DNA of 64,000 bases from Phytophthora sp. 'mugwort' (taxonomy: Eukaryota > Oomycota > Peronosporomycetes > Peronosporales > Peronosporaceae), in NCBI GenBank assembly GCA_033558025.1, contig JAUCEF010000002.1:310001-374000 (forward strand), read 5' to 3'. The notes below the pieces were generated by a model. That model ran no database searches and had not been told where the DNA came from. It saw only the letters and a program-made list of their open reading frames with translations. Made by a program: the position numbers and the translations under genes. Positions 10,748 to 22,249 of the stretch are shown here, one piece after another. Each line of letters begins with the position of its first letter. Position 1 is the first letter of the stretch.

Positions 10748-13700
10748 CTATCTCGACACATTGTCGAAAACTCGCGCTAGTCCGTACCTTGTCCAGATTG
10801 CGGGTTTGAGTAGAACATCATCGCCAACGCTGTAGGCGGTGTGGGGACGGTTCTTGTCGTAGTTGAGCTGCCAATTGGCTTGAGCCGCACCTAGCGTCGT
10901 GCGCTTGGCTGAGAATTGTCTGCTGATGGTCGAGGAATGAAGTTGCTTCACTGGTTTGGAGATGGATGTGGGATGACGCCGTATGCCACCGACCGAGGTT
11001 CGCAGCCTAAATCCGCCATGTATGGTGACATCCCGATTGACTCGTGGCTCATGGGTTGCAGGCAAATTCGGCAAGAGGCGCCACCTCGTCCCAATCATTT
11101 CAGGAAGTGGCGGAGATATTCAGACAGCACCTTATTTGTGGCCTCCGAGTCGGGGGAGGTTTTAAATGCTGTAATGAGGTTCTGACCGTACTTTGAAGGC
11201 TCATGGTGTTTTGCCACAGGCCAGAAGTAAGCTTTGCGTCACGATCAGAGACAATAGAAAGCGGCAACCCGTGGAGAGGCTGACAAAAGACCCGGAAACG
11301 TTTTCCCGTCTCGCGAGTTGTTGCGTTCAATGTCGTGGGCGGAAGTGGCCTCTCTTAGTAAACCGGTCTACAATAACGAGAATTGCATCGAGACCCGTGT
11401 CCATCTGGGGCAAGCTCGTCATAACGTTCATGCTGATGTCGGTCCAGCGCGGCTCGGGGACTTCCGAAGGGTGAAGATGGCCAGTTTGCCGCGAAAGTAG
11501 TTATTAAGCTTGCAAAGCTCGCATGTCTCGACGTACGAGCGGGTGGACTTCACCGTACAAAGCCAGTAGTATTTAGACGCCACGAGAAGCCGCGACATGC
11601 AATGCGACGTGGAAGATCTATCTAATCGACCGACCATTTTTCATGAATGCCGACCACCGCACGGTTGAGGGCATTTGACAGAAGCAGACGTGCTATCAGA
11701 GCCTGGCTCGATGGCTTAAAGAGCTCGCACGTTTTCAACCTCAGTTTAAGTGGGACGAGGGAGCTTCAAACGGGTGGCTGACACGATCTCGCGTAGCCCG
11801 AGCTGGAACGACGGTACCAGTCGAGCAATTAGTCTTTCGGCTTTGTTGAAGTCTCTCACTCGTCAAGAATCTGCAGACGAAGAAGCACTATTTGTCCACT
11901 CTACTTCAACGCCGGTCGAAATCTCAGTGGAATGCAATCGCCTTTATTCTACTGACAAATAGTTTGGGCCAATATGGAGTACACTCACGACTGAATCAAC
12001 TTGTCTGCGCGAATACCAGCGTTTCGAGCTCTCGTATGGGCAAATTTTTCTTTTGGATTCGACCTGGGGCTCCAGCCTGTGCGTGTGTTCCGGCCGACGC
12101 CTCGCTGAAAAACACTATCATACACGAGGAGTACGATACGCCGACTCGCGGACACCCTGGGCAGGCCAAGACCGGAATCGTCGTACCGGAAGCGATACCA
12201 CCTATTGCGAAGTCAGAAGCATTCATGCTGACGTGAATGGTTTGAGAAATCTGGGTTCGCAAGCACCGGAGGGGATGCTAGCCGACGCTTCAGCTCATGA
12301 AATGCATTCTGCTCTTTCTCGCCGAAGGTGATTGGGTCGCGGCGGCTTCTGCCTTTGATGAGTTCGGTGAGCGTGCCATGAGGTCGCCCAAGCCGTCGCT
12401 AATCTCATGGACGCAGGTCCCGAAAAAGGACTGCAGCTCTCGAGATGTCGACCAGTCTTTTATCACTTGAATCTTGCTTGGGTCCATCCGAAAGCCATTC
12501 TTTCCAACAATATCACCGAACCAAGGGGTTTCAGTAGCGCAAAATGTGCATTTCTCGATTTTGATGTAGAGAGGTTGCTCATCACACCTTGTTAGCACTT
12601 TTCCCAAGGCGGCGAGGTGCTCGCCGATCGAGTCGAAGCTGCTAAACACGAATAGGCCGTCAAAGTATGTCTGACAGCAGGACTGGAGGTCCGAAAACAC
12701 CGCTTGAACGAGGCGGTTGAAGGATGAAGGGCTGCTTGAAATGCCCATCGGAGTAGCTAAGTACTTGAATAAGCCGTCAGGAGTAGCAAATGCCGTAAAA
12801 GGTATAGATTCTTCGACCAGCTTGACTTGAAAAATCCCCACAACGAGTCCATTGCGGAAAATAGCTAGCCCTTGGCCATGGCGCGCAGGATATCGTCCTT
12901 CCGTGGAATTCGTGTGCTGACACCCGGGTTTTGGTATTCAGGCCGCGAAAGACGTGAACAATTCGCCATCCCCCGCTCTGCTTCTTTACACAGACTGTTG
13001 GGGCGCAGTACGGCGAAATGGAGGGCCGAATCATCTTGGCGGTTAGCATCTCAGCGGTCCACGCACGAATGGCCTCACGTTGCTCGGCAGAAACCGGATT
13101 GCTTGTGGTGAATAGGAACGTCGTCGGTTAGCTCAATCTTGGAGTCCATGCCAGCCTGACGGGTGGGTGGAACGGCAGGGAGATGGCTGTGAAATATTTT
13201 ATCACGAAATTTGCTCACCGGCGGGTAAACAGGAGAGGTTTTCAGCTTTTCCCACGCTTAGGCCGCCTTGCTGGTTTTGTCACGGGGTTCAGAAAGAAGC
13301 AGAACTCGTTGTCGCATTCACGAAGGAGTCAAAGAAGGTGGCGAGGGCGGACTACCCTCGTAGTTCCGACAGATGAGTGATGTCCATGCAGATAGTAATA
13401 TTTTAGAAGTGCTTCGTCGTCCAATCAGTCTTTCCGTCGGGTGCTGCTACGGCGATGACCTGCAATGGATCTAGCAGGTTTGGGTGCGGGGATGCCTGGG
13501 TGAAAAGCAATCGCAGATAATTGGTCGCGCGGCCGGACAGTCTTGGGCTTCCAGTCAATATCGGGGCTGGTGTCCACTAGCTACGGCATACCGAGCAGGA
13601 TATCCTTTCTTTCGGGAATATCCAATACAAACGCTTTGGAGCGATAAGGAGCAAATCTGCCCAAATCAGACTTGAGTTTGACGACTAATCTTGGAACGAC

Positions 13701-15073
13701 CGCCATCGAGCCGCTTCCTAAGCGAATTATCAGAGGTTTAGAGTAGTCTCGTACAGGCAGCTGTAGAGACTCAACGAGTCGTGGCAATATCGCGTTGAAC
13801 AAAGCACCACTGTCGATAAATGCAGATGCGGCATGGTTACCAATATGACCATGTTGCTCTAGGTAGCCATAAAATTTGTTGGAGGTCGATCTGAAGACCG
13901 CTTCGTCAGTGCCATAGGCGAAGCTCCGCGGGGCGATAGTAGACCGGACCTTGACTTGACGACTTGCAGTCGAATGGGGGCGGCTTCAGCGTCAGACTCG
14001 GTAGAGCGCCAGCCCCCTGTGTCACCTCGTTTTTTTGCTTGCCACAACCACCTTGCTCCCGATCTGGGCAATCAGGAGCGATGAGGTCATCCACACCGTA
14101 GTCGTGATAGGTGGGTACAAAACCTGTTGCTTTAGGCTGACTATCCCCCGAGGCGCGTTTGCTCTTCCGGGAATTGGGCTTAGTCGAGCTCGCAGCATCA
14201 GGTCGAGTTGAAGCCGAAGCTGAAGTTAACCCCGAACCCTTCTAATCTGATTCTGTCTTTGGCGGAACTTGGAGGGCTTGGGCGCGTCTTTAAGCGCTGC
14301 GAGTGGTCGATAGTTTCTCGCAGCGTCAAAGGGACGTTCTGAGAGGTATGACTCGAGGTGTCCGGGCGCAGATTCCGTTGGTACAGCCAGCGCTTGACGT
14401 TTCTGGCAGTTCAATCGATGATTGGGATAGCAGTAGCATGAACTTTGATGTATATTCATGTTGTGCCCGTCACCCGGAGATCGTGCATTTTTTTTGAGTC
14501 GCTTGAACTCGAGATAGCTTTCACGAAAGCCAACACAAATCTGCTGCTTAAAGATGAAACATGTCCGAGGCTGGTCACCAAGGATGTTCTTGAACTCTCG
14601 GTACCAGGACATGGCGTCTGGTCCTAAAACTGGGACGACCATGTCGACAAATCGCGAGTCGCAGCTGTCGCTCTCGACAGCAAAGCACCTCAAGTGTTCT
14701 TCGGTAGCGAATAGCCACAGCTCTAGGTACTCGCCGGCGCACTCACAGAGCTTTGATGGGTCGGTTTTATGCTTCTGGTGACTAGCACGAGACTGCTCCT
14801 CAACATCTCGCGCTGAAAGCTGCTCTGTTGCTCCATGAACGATTAAAATTGCTGCAGCTGCATAGCCTGCTGCTGCACGATTATCATGTGCAGGAGCCGG
14901 CCAAGAACAGCGTCACTGTTGCCAGCCCCGGATGTGGTGTGGCCGCACTGGGGGAATTACAGGGGTGGCGACGTTGAAGATGTGAACCCGGACCTTGCGG
15001 TGCAGGCGTGCGAGATGAGGTTGTCGAGAAAGAGTTGTAGCGGGTTGCCCAGGCACCGAGGACTGATCCATGT
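10748..15073 (-). pseudogene. Ty3/gypsy retrotransposon polyprotein, degenerate
   Basis: Reading leftward on the minus strand, a Gag-like region starts near 15,073 (MDQSSVPGQPATTL) and continues to about 14,226. A protease-like region with DIPERKDILLGMPW is at 13,581-13,802. Reverse transcriptase lies at about 13,049-12,400, with KYLATPMGISSSPSSFNRLV and an active-site box YFDG where YxDD is expected. RNase H (NASDFAIGG) is at 12,262-11,996. The integrase zinc-binding region (CELCKLNN) is near 11,520, and the integrase core with LSIVSDRDAKLTSGLWQ lies near 11,240. The integrase C-terminal region extends to 10,748. Many stops and frame changes make it dead. Long terminal repeats could not be located with confidence. 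Chromodomain sequence appears only in the opposed fragment at its left end. Confidence 0.8.
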
Positions 15074-15144
15074 CATGTCGTCGATCCTTGGTTGCTGGCG
15101 CGGTCTCAGGTTCGGAAAACCACTCTGTAGAGAAGCTGTTGAAG

Positions 15145-15763
15145 ATGTCCAAGGAGTTAATCAAGAATTATTTCGTCGCTGAACAGCGCTTCACTACCTC
15201 CGGTCAGAACGAAGATGAGTTCTGGAAATTCGTCGACAAGCGGGGTGCGGTGTTGTACATGCGGAAGTTGTTAAAAGTAAAAATAGCCGACGGCAGTCTA
15301 ACTCGTTTCATGTAACAAAGACTAACCAATTGATTTGTATGTACTTGGTCGAATGCAGTTGAAACCAGACCTCATCAACTTTATTAAAGGCGGCTTCATT
15401 TGCGGAGGACGAAGTAGATAAACTCGACAAATCACTCTATCCAGAGCACCGAAGAGCTTTTCGGAAAACACTAAAACAAAGCAAACGAAGACTAATGAGT
15501 ACGTGGCAAGCATGGTGTCCTCGGTCCTTCAGTACATGACAGATCGTAAGGCAGAGCTACTGCGGGCTACTGAGATGACCGAGTTGCAAGAGCGATCGCA
15601 GATACTGACGATACTTGGCGATATTCGCCGTCAGCTGGGGGAGATTGACTCGGCTATTCCTAGAGCAAACTGCCAGGCCAATCCAAGACTTGAAGAAGAC
15701 CGATCGTTACTTCTAGAAGAGCGACAGTCATGGATCGACAAGCTGCGTGTTCGTAATGACTAA
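15145..15763 (+). pseudogene. Second protein of a PIF/Harbinger element (Myb/SANT-like), frameshifted
   Basis: A plus-strand open frame starts MSKELIKNYFVAEQ at 15,145 and ends at 15,315. Another coding-looking stretch follows in a different frame at 15,390-15,510 (FAEDEVDKLDKSLYPEHRR), and a third at 15,539-15,763 (MTDRKAELLRATEMTELQER), ending in an acidic, helical tail. The pieces look like one gene broken by small indels or an unrecognised intron. It stands divergent to, and just outside, the Harbinger transposase. Autonomous Harbinger elements carry a second DNA-binding protein in this position. That role is inferred from context; the Myb/SANT fold is not proven from the sequence. Confidence 0.4.
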
Positions 15764-15978
15764 CGTCAGGTATGACACAAGATACCCGACAGCAGATGCA
15801 TAATATATTAACTGAATAATTGCGCCTTCCGCTCGAGATTGTACTGTGGTCTGTGTAGGTCTTTTGAAGCGATGTGTTTTACTACCAGCGCTCGGGTTTC
15901 TTCGGGTGCTGCACTGCCTCGCCGTCGTCGGTCAAATTGAGTCTGGGAGTATGATAGATATCTACTTTCATTCCAAGT

Positions 15979-16931
15979 TCACAACTCACTATACATCACT
16001 TTAATTGTCCGGCCTGACGTTGAAGTATTCTCTAGAGCGTGTTGGTCGTTGCAAAACTTATGCAAGCGCATACAGGAGTGGATGACATGTGGTGCATTGT
16101 TAAGTTGAACGCAAAGTGCCCGCTTCAATATCCTCCATTTGTTGACTAGTAAAACGAAAGCCATTTCGATCTTGATCCGGTACTGGCTTAGATAGAAATT
16201 GTAGCTATCACGATCAGGTCGATTATCCAACTGAGCTCGATTAAACGGAGTGAGAACAACTCGGCTCTGTGGGTAAGCATTATCTGCAACTGTATTGGAT
16301 TGAACCATCGATAGCACCTTACTTAGTGATCACTGCAGGAAAACCACAGAGTCGTTTTTGCCACCAGGTGAACGACATGCCATTGCTGTAAATTTACAGC
16401 GGTGATCAGCACACGCCTGAACATTTAGCCCATAGCGCTGATAATGTCCAGAGGAAAAGGCAATTACACGATCACATTCGGAGCGACGAGGGACTAGGAT
16501 TGGGCATAACCAACCATCAATGGCTCCGATACAGCCTCGAATCGCACCATATTTGTAATGGATCGGAATCCAGCAGCCGCGCCCTCCATCGCGTCATTGG
16601 TACGAGGAAATTGAAGAGCGAGTCTAACGCAGTTATTCACGGCTCCAATTACTGCATGAACCATTCGGTAGAAGCCCGCACAGCTAGTTCCAGTAATAAC
16701 CCGAATGTGATCATAACTCCCACCTGCTAACCAGCAAGTGCACGTCTGAAGCATGCCTGCAGGGGACACAGGGGTTTTTCCAAGAGCTCGTCGAGCAGAC
16801 TGTAATGGATTCACAGCCAGATTGGCCCCCACACAGGAAAGGAGTCTCTCGAAGCCAGCATAACTCATCCTATAGTACTGCTTGAACTCTCCTTCGAGTA
16901 GCAAATCGCTCAACCTGTATCCTTCAATCAA
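15979..16931 (-). pseudogene. PIF/Harbinger-type transposase (DDE_Tnp_4), broken
   Basis: The minus strand from 16,931 gives an N-terminal region (YYRMSYAGFERLLSCVG, then GGSYDHIRVITGTS). An in-frame-like middle segment at about 16,330-16,470 contains FSSGHYQRYGLNVQACADH and SPGGKNDSVVF. The C-terminal part has VADNAYPQSRVVLTPF and IEMAFVLLVNKWRILKRAL. The order and the DNAYP motif match the catalytic domain of Harbinger transposases. The three parts are in different frames and separated by stops. The divergent gene at 15,145-15,763 is its probable partner. Terminal repeats and the three-base target duplication were not identified. Confidence 0.75.
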
Positions 16932-17484
16932 TTATTCGACGCACTAACCCCCCCCCACGACGTTGCTCGCACGTTGAAGCCACACTCATCACGGCAGGTA
17001 GGATAACAGCGAAGAAACCATCTTCAGTGTTGTCAGGATGCATTTTCAATGTAGGACACGCGGGACTGGGCTAACGTAAAACGCGACAGCATGAACTGCT
17101 AAAAGCTACAGGCGTTCAGATCAGACATTGAAGCCGATATCATGATTGGGCTGTGATTGGCTCTTTGGAAAACTAGCCCTGCTCGCTGTTGTGCGGCCTC
17201 CTCGCCGCATGTGTCGCCGCCGCCGCATTTGTGCCTTTTTTGTCCAACGTTGCATGCGGTCGCACGACCTTCTGTCCAATCAGAGATAAGTATAAGGTCG
17301 CATGCGTCCCCATGATCCCGGTTGAGAATGGTCCTTAGGCAAGAACAAACCAGTAGAACAAAATATTTATTCCGTTTTAATAAAATGTAAAATTTATCCA
17401 GCAACTGTTCTACCGATATTTAGGTTTTAGACGCTATTAATACCGGTAGACTGATTTTGCCAAGTGTGTACCACATTGATTGCA
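16932..17484. other. Intergenic, end of repeat zone and upstream region of the primase gene
   Basis: A C-tract at 16,948-16,956 followed by GACGTTG and GCACGTTGAAG resembles the C-tract at 3,217 near the PiggyBac element. The remainder is a GC-richer spacer leading to the primase promoter. No gene is supported. Confidence 0.4.
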
Positions 17485-17498
17485 TTTTGGCGGGAAAT
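17485..17498 (+). promoter_or_regulatory. E2F/DP-type binding site upstream of DNA primase
   Basis: The sequence TTTTGGCGGGAAAT is an exact match to the classical E2F consensus (TTTSGCGC or TTTGGCGGGAAA type). It lies about 59 bases before the chosen ATG at 17,557. E2F sites at this position control S-phase expression of replication genes in animals and plants. Its presence in front of the primase large subunit also argues that translation starts at 17,557 rather than at codons further upstream. Confidence 0.6.
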
Positions 17499-17556
17499 GC
17501 AGCTAGCCATTTTTAATAGGCGAGTCTCCTACTCGTTCGGAATATTCAAGAGCGGT

Positions 17557-19181
17557 ATGCAAAACGTGGGCAATAGCCGGCGGCGCGAGCAGGCGCCCCG
17601 CCATGGTCTGTCGATGCTGTCGCTGTACAACGAGGCGCCGCCGGTGGAGGTGTCACTGGAGCAGTTCGAGGAGTTCGCCATCGACCGTCTGCACGTGCTC
17701 AAAGCCGTAGAGAACTACCGTCTGCGCAGCGTGCAGATGACGGACCGCGAGGGCCGCCTGGAAAAGACGCTCAACAAGCATTTGCCGCTGCGCTCAGCCG
17801 TACTCAGACGTACGGGCCAGGCTGAGGACGACGCGACCAAGGACGTGCTATCGCATTTGTTCTTGCGCATGGCGTTCTGCCAGACGGAGGAGCTGCGTCG
17901 CTGGTTCCTCATGCAAGAGAGCACGCTCTTCCGGTGAGGACTGACACTTAGTGCTGCTACGTTAATGGAGGATAGATGGCCTTTTGCTAACTGTGTGATG
18001 GGGTTTTGGTGCAGTTATCGCCTGGACAAACTAACGAGGGAGGAGAAAATCCAGTTCATGAAGCAGAACGGACTGTCTTACGAGGAGGTGAGTGAGGACA
18101 CTGGTAACATTTGAAAGGGCGAAATGAGGGGCTAATGATCGTTATGATATGGTGCAGGCGAAGATGACGGAGATTGAGGCGATGCAGAGCAAGCTGAAGG
18201 CTGTGAGAGACGCCAATGACCCAAAAGTCCGCGGTCAACCGCTGCCGGCGTACTTTAAGGTGCCTTTTACAGAGGCACTGGACCTGGTTGCTACGCGTAG
18301 AGTGTACATTGAAGGTGGTACGGCCTACGTGCCGTTCGAGCATGTCGTGTCCATCCTGTTCGCTGCCTTCCGTGCCAACGTACGTTAATGTTAGTGATAA
18401 GATTGCTATATAACTGCGGCTTATTCTCATATTTAATGCTGTGCAGCTATCAAAGGAGTTGTCGGGAGCTTTCCGCAAGTACAACCGCTCGCTGATCAGC
18501 AAGGACGACCGCCTCGCCCCTGTGCTGTCGAACCTCGCCAAGCATCACATCGACGCCGATTACTCTGCGACTCCTGTCCCTGGATCGGAGAATGCTATTA
18601 GACCCGACATGATCGAGAGTCTTGCGGCCACATCAATGCCGCTTTGCATGCGTTCACTACACAAGGGACTGAAACTCAATCACCACCTGAAGTTCGCAGG
18701 ACGGCAACAATATGGTCTGTTCCTAAAGGGTATTGGCCTTCAGCTCGACGATGCTATCGCGTATTGGAAGCAGGAGTTCTGCAAGAAGATATCGGTGGAT
18801 GACTTCAACAAGAAATACGCCTACAATATCCGTCACAACTACGGTAAAGAGGGTAAGCGCAAGGACTACGCGCCCTCAAACTGCATGCGCATCATCACTG
18901 GTGACCCACCCAAGAATGGCGAGTATCACGGGTGCCCATTCCGTCATTTTGAACAAGAGCACCTGCGCAAGGCACTGCAGGGCATACCAGAAGGAGATAA
19001 ACAGGAGATCCTGTCGCTCGCAGAAAACCACCACTATCAGATCGCCTGCAAAAAATACTTTGAAGCTACTCATCCCGGCAGCGACCCTGACGTCCTCATC
19101 AACCACCCGAACGGATACTTCGAAGAGAGCCGTAAGTATTATGCCGCAAAAGAGAATGGAGTTACGGTCACCGCCAATTAA
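17557..19181 (+). CDS. PRIM2: DNA primase large subunit (PRIM2)
   Basis: Four exons, 17,557-17,933, 18,015-18,087, 18,158-18,379 and 18,447-19,181, join in phase into 468 residues, close to the usual 450-510. The protein is the iron-sulfur subunit of the polymerase alpha-primase complex, which makes RNA primers for nuclear DNA replication. The C-terminal domain keeps all four cluster cysteines, in LCMRSL, SNCMRII, HGCPFRHF and QIACKKYF. It also shows the conserved block YGLFLKGIGLQL and RHNYGKEGK. The N-terminal helical domain is intact (LSLYNEAPPVEVSLEQFEEF). All three introns have GT-AG ends and are 66-81 bases long. The ATG at 17,557 is chosen because an E2F site sits just upstream; an in-frame ATG at 17,497 lies directly against that site. 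The gene looks functional. Confidence 0.92.
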
Positions 19182-20356
19182 AGTATAGACGGCATTTTAC
19201 TGTCAAAAAATGCCTGCTTAGGAGGTTGAAAAGAGAGGAATTCATATGCATATTTTCCTACCGCTGATGTACACGTTCGGTGTCATGTGGCGCTGAGTAT
19301 CTACTTTTTCTTGCGTTCTCTTCATTTGAAACCAGGGACTTGGTAAAGAAGTTTTCACAGATCCACTTTGTTACCCGAGTCAGCGTTCACCACTTTTTCG
19401 CGGTCAGCTTCGTGTATCTTGCCCAAAAATCACCCCGCAGTTAATTCTCGTACCACAAGGTTCTTCTCAAATCCAAATGGCACCCCTCTATGATCGCACA
19501 GAACAGCTGTATACAATACTCTGCGCAGGTTTGCAGATAGAACAATCAAATGAACTATACATGTACTACATACAATATCGTAAGACACTTTCACACACAA
19601 ACTAGCTCGCTATCTCTACATCTAACAGCTGAAGTTTTATACAAGAACAAGTTACTGCTGTCAGATCTTAACTATCTCGACGATATATCCGTCAGAATGA
19701 AGCCCCTAACGCACCTCGCTTTCGCGTTCTCTACCACCAGGCCAACAACCTTTCATGTTGGGGTGATTGCATAATTATTCACGTCGTCTTTCATCGCCAT
19801 ACGGAGGCGAGCACGTTCCGCTAGGATCTCCTCGTGGATGAACGTCGACCAGGGCAAAACTTGTTTTTTCTTCTCACCATCGGTCTCGCTTAACAATACT
19901 AACCTCCTGACTCGCTCGTCAACTTGAAACTGCAGTCGTTATAGACCGGTCCAAGCACTTTCTGCCAAGCCCCCTAAGTTCATGAAGGTATTGCGTCATA
20001 GCAGCTACGGCCTACATGGAGTCAATAATTAATCAGAACTGTGGGTTTATAGTTGCGATGTGGATATGGAGACCTGGTTGATGTATCGAACATGGTCCAC
20101 GACCCACGTGCTTCATAGTTCCTCATGCTTCTCATGCTTCTCTCAGGTTTCTCGGTTTTTACTTCTCCCGCGGTAGAATGGTGAATGAGTAGTTAACCTT
20201 TTGTCGCGAGCCACTGCGGGGCATCAGTACCATGTGCCTTCATTTATTTTAGATCACTTCAACTCGCGTCACTAAAGTCCCCCTAATCTATGACGATTAC
20301 ACGCCAATTTCGACGTGTGGGCGAGGAGTTCATCTAATAAGAAAGTGGTGTTACTC
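19182..20356. other. Intergenic region, no gene seen
   Basis: About 1.2 kb between the primase and the next gene has no coding frame with recognisable features. The last hundred bases presumably hold the promoter of the downstream gene. Confidence 0.5.
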
Positions 20357-21484
20357 ATGGAATCTGCTCCCGCTAGCGAGGGCGCTCCTGGCGACGAACC
20401 ACACTACAAACCAGTGCAAAACGCAGCGAAGATGCATGCCCAGCCGCCGCCAAGTACAGGCGAGTACAACGCCGATGCTGAAGGAGATCTGCGCAGCCGA
20501 GTCGGTCGACTGGTGGTTGACACACAAAATATCATCGACTCACACCTGACGTTGTTCCGCATGGGGCTTATGGTAACGGTGGCCGCATCGATTGCCGCCT
20601 CGGTAAAACTTAGCGGTTTGCTGAGGCGCGTCAATGACGTGGAGGAAATCCCGTTGTGGCAGTTCGCGAGGCGCAAGAAGTTTCGCGTGCGCATGATCCG
20701 CCAGTCAAGCCACGACCCAAGCGTTTTCTATGTGTACCACACGCCGTTCCTGCGTCGCACAGTGCTGCAAGACATGCTGCCGCAGAGCTTGACGATTGGT
20801 GTTGCGGAGAAGAAGAAGGATAGTGACCTACTTGCTGTCAGGTTGTTTGGCGTACAAGTGGACGAGATCTCCGAGAAGTGGGTTTATTCCAACTTTGTGT
20901 CTTCGCATCGGTACATGACGATCCAGTTGTTGCGACGGTGAGCAACGCTCGGGGTATCTTGATGTTGTGGGTAAATGTCTAATTAGTGTATTGCTGTTGT
21001 CGATAGGATTAGCGTGAAAGGAAGCGAGAGCATGGCGACGTGCAATATCGCGCTGAGGAGGGTGCGTTTCCCCTCTGCGTTAGTGGTGCGCTCTGTAGGG
21101 ACTTACACATTTGTTTTTTTTCCAATATCGCTGCAGGCGCCGATGGGTGGAGATTTTGCTCAAGAGTTGGTTTCTCATGGCTACGCCGAGTGTATTCCAG
21201 AAATTCTCGGGAATTACGACAATGGATCGTAAGTTTTCGTCTGCTGGTTGCACGGATTCGACGACCACTGACTTTTATTCGGATTTTGCCTTAGGGAAAC
21301 TGCAACTTCATCTCTCGCTCGGCGTCTTATAAAGCTCGAAGCTGCACAGAAGCACGCTCAAGTCATGCAATACGGCATCTGGAATGATTGGCAAGGTGAG
21401 AAACTTTCGGACCGCATATTATCCGCAGGTAAACGTGCCACCACAAAAGGTTTCAGGAAGCTTGTCGACAGCATAATACATTAG
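20357..21484 (+). CDS. C3orf33-like membrane protein with nuclease-like fold
   Basis: Exons 20,357-20,937, 21,007-21,061, 21,137-21,228 and 21,295-21,484 splice in phase to 305 residues. A single hydrophobic segment near residues 65-85 (LTLFRMGLMVTVAASIAASV) is followed by a domain beginning EIPLWQFARRKKFRVRMIRQ. Later it has VRLFGVQVDEI and a run with GGDFAQELVSHGYAECIPEI. This order, and the final YGIWNDW, is what I know from the animal C3orf33 family, whose soluble part resembles staphylococcal nuclease. The ordinary nuclease catalytic residues are not evident, so activity is doubtful. The likely place is an organelle or endomembrane. ATG 20,357 is the first in frame; a GTG further upstream is ignored. 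Assignment is by pattern only. Confidence 0.55.
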
Positions 21485-22165
21485 AATAATGCTACCACTC
21501 CAAGCAATAAACTGTAAGGGTCTCCACCTGTACTTAGCAGCGGATCTACTCACATCCTTTGTCTGCATAATGTTCTCGTCACTTTATTGTAATCGTCTCT
21601 CGTCGAATTCTGACCTAGAACTTTCCTTGCTGTTGTTGTAAATTTCTCAACCGCGTCGTTGATGTCTTCAGTTCTGACATTCCTACACTTTCCGACAGCT
21701 ACATAAACATGATAAACACATTGTTGGAAGATTTGCACCGTCTGACTTAACGTTTGTTGTGAAAGTACGTGTTGAATCCAAGTAGTCATTAAATGCGTTC
21801 ACATGCGTTTTGCATTCAGTTCCCAAGGGAACAGCACACAATCAGTGAGAAGCTTGGTTAGCGGTTTGCCAGCAAGCAATAAGAATACGATTTATTTAGC
21901 GCCGATGAACAGGATTCTTGTCCAGGTGAAGTGCTCGTCCATATTGCGAACTCTGAATATGGAGATATTGATATGGTAACCACACAGCTAATATGAACCT
22001 CTGAGTGCCGCCAGGATTCTCTAAACAAATGCAGGTTAAATCCATATTTGGTTTACAACAAAAATAATATTCTTGTTGTGATGTGCTATTACCAGTATTG
22101 CTTGTTTTGAGTGGTTCCAAACACCTCACAAAAATTATAACGACCGCTCAATCCGCCACAAAAAA
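21485..22165. other. Spacer between two convergent genes
   Basis: Apart from one doubtful small minus-strand frame (21,550-21,789), this stretch has no recognisable feature. It ends at the perfect palindrome at 22,166. Confidence 0.4.
21550..21789 (-). CDS. Doubtful small hypothetical protein
   Basis: A 79-residue frame starts with ATG at 21,789 and includes VYHVYVAVGKCRNVRTED and NDAVEKFTTTARKVLGQN. It looks helical and has no family I recognise. It lies between two convergent genes and has no obvious promoter. It may be chance or a remnant; I list it because the composition is protein-like. Confidence 0.2.
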   Translation of the reverse strand: MTTWIQHVLSQQTLSQTVQIFQQCVYHVYVAVGKCRNVRTEDINDAVEKFTTTARKVLGQNSTRDDYNKVTRTLCRQRM

Positions 22166-22209
22166 CGACCAAGCGGCGACAGTTGACGTCAACTGTCGCC
22201 GCTTGGTCG
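22166..22209. repeat. Perfect 44-base palindrome centred on TGACGTCA
   Basis: The 22 bases to the left of the 22,187/22,188 axis are the exact reverse complement of the 22 to the right, with no spacer. The core is TTGACGTCAA, which contains the CRE/ATF-type octamer TGACGTCA, and the arms are GC-rich (GCGGCGACAG). It lies 41 bases beyond the stop codon of the minus-strand MsrA gene. It could form a strong cruciform or hairpin in the 3' untranslated region, act as a bZIP site, or be the scar of an inverted-repeat element. Confidence 0.95.
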
Positions 22210-22249
22210 AAATGAAGACCAAAACAACAAAGCAACTCCATCGTCTCAG

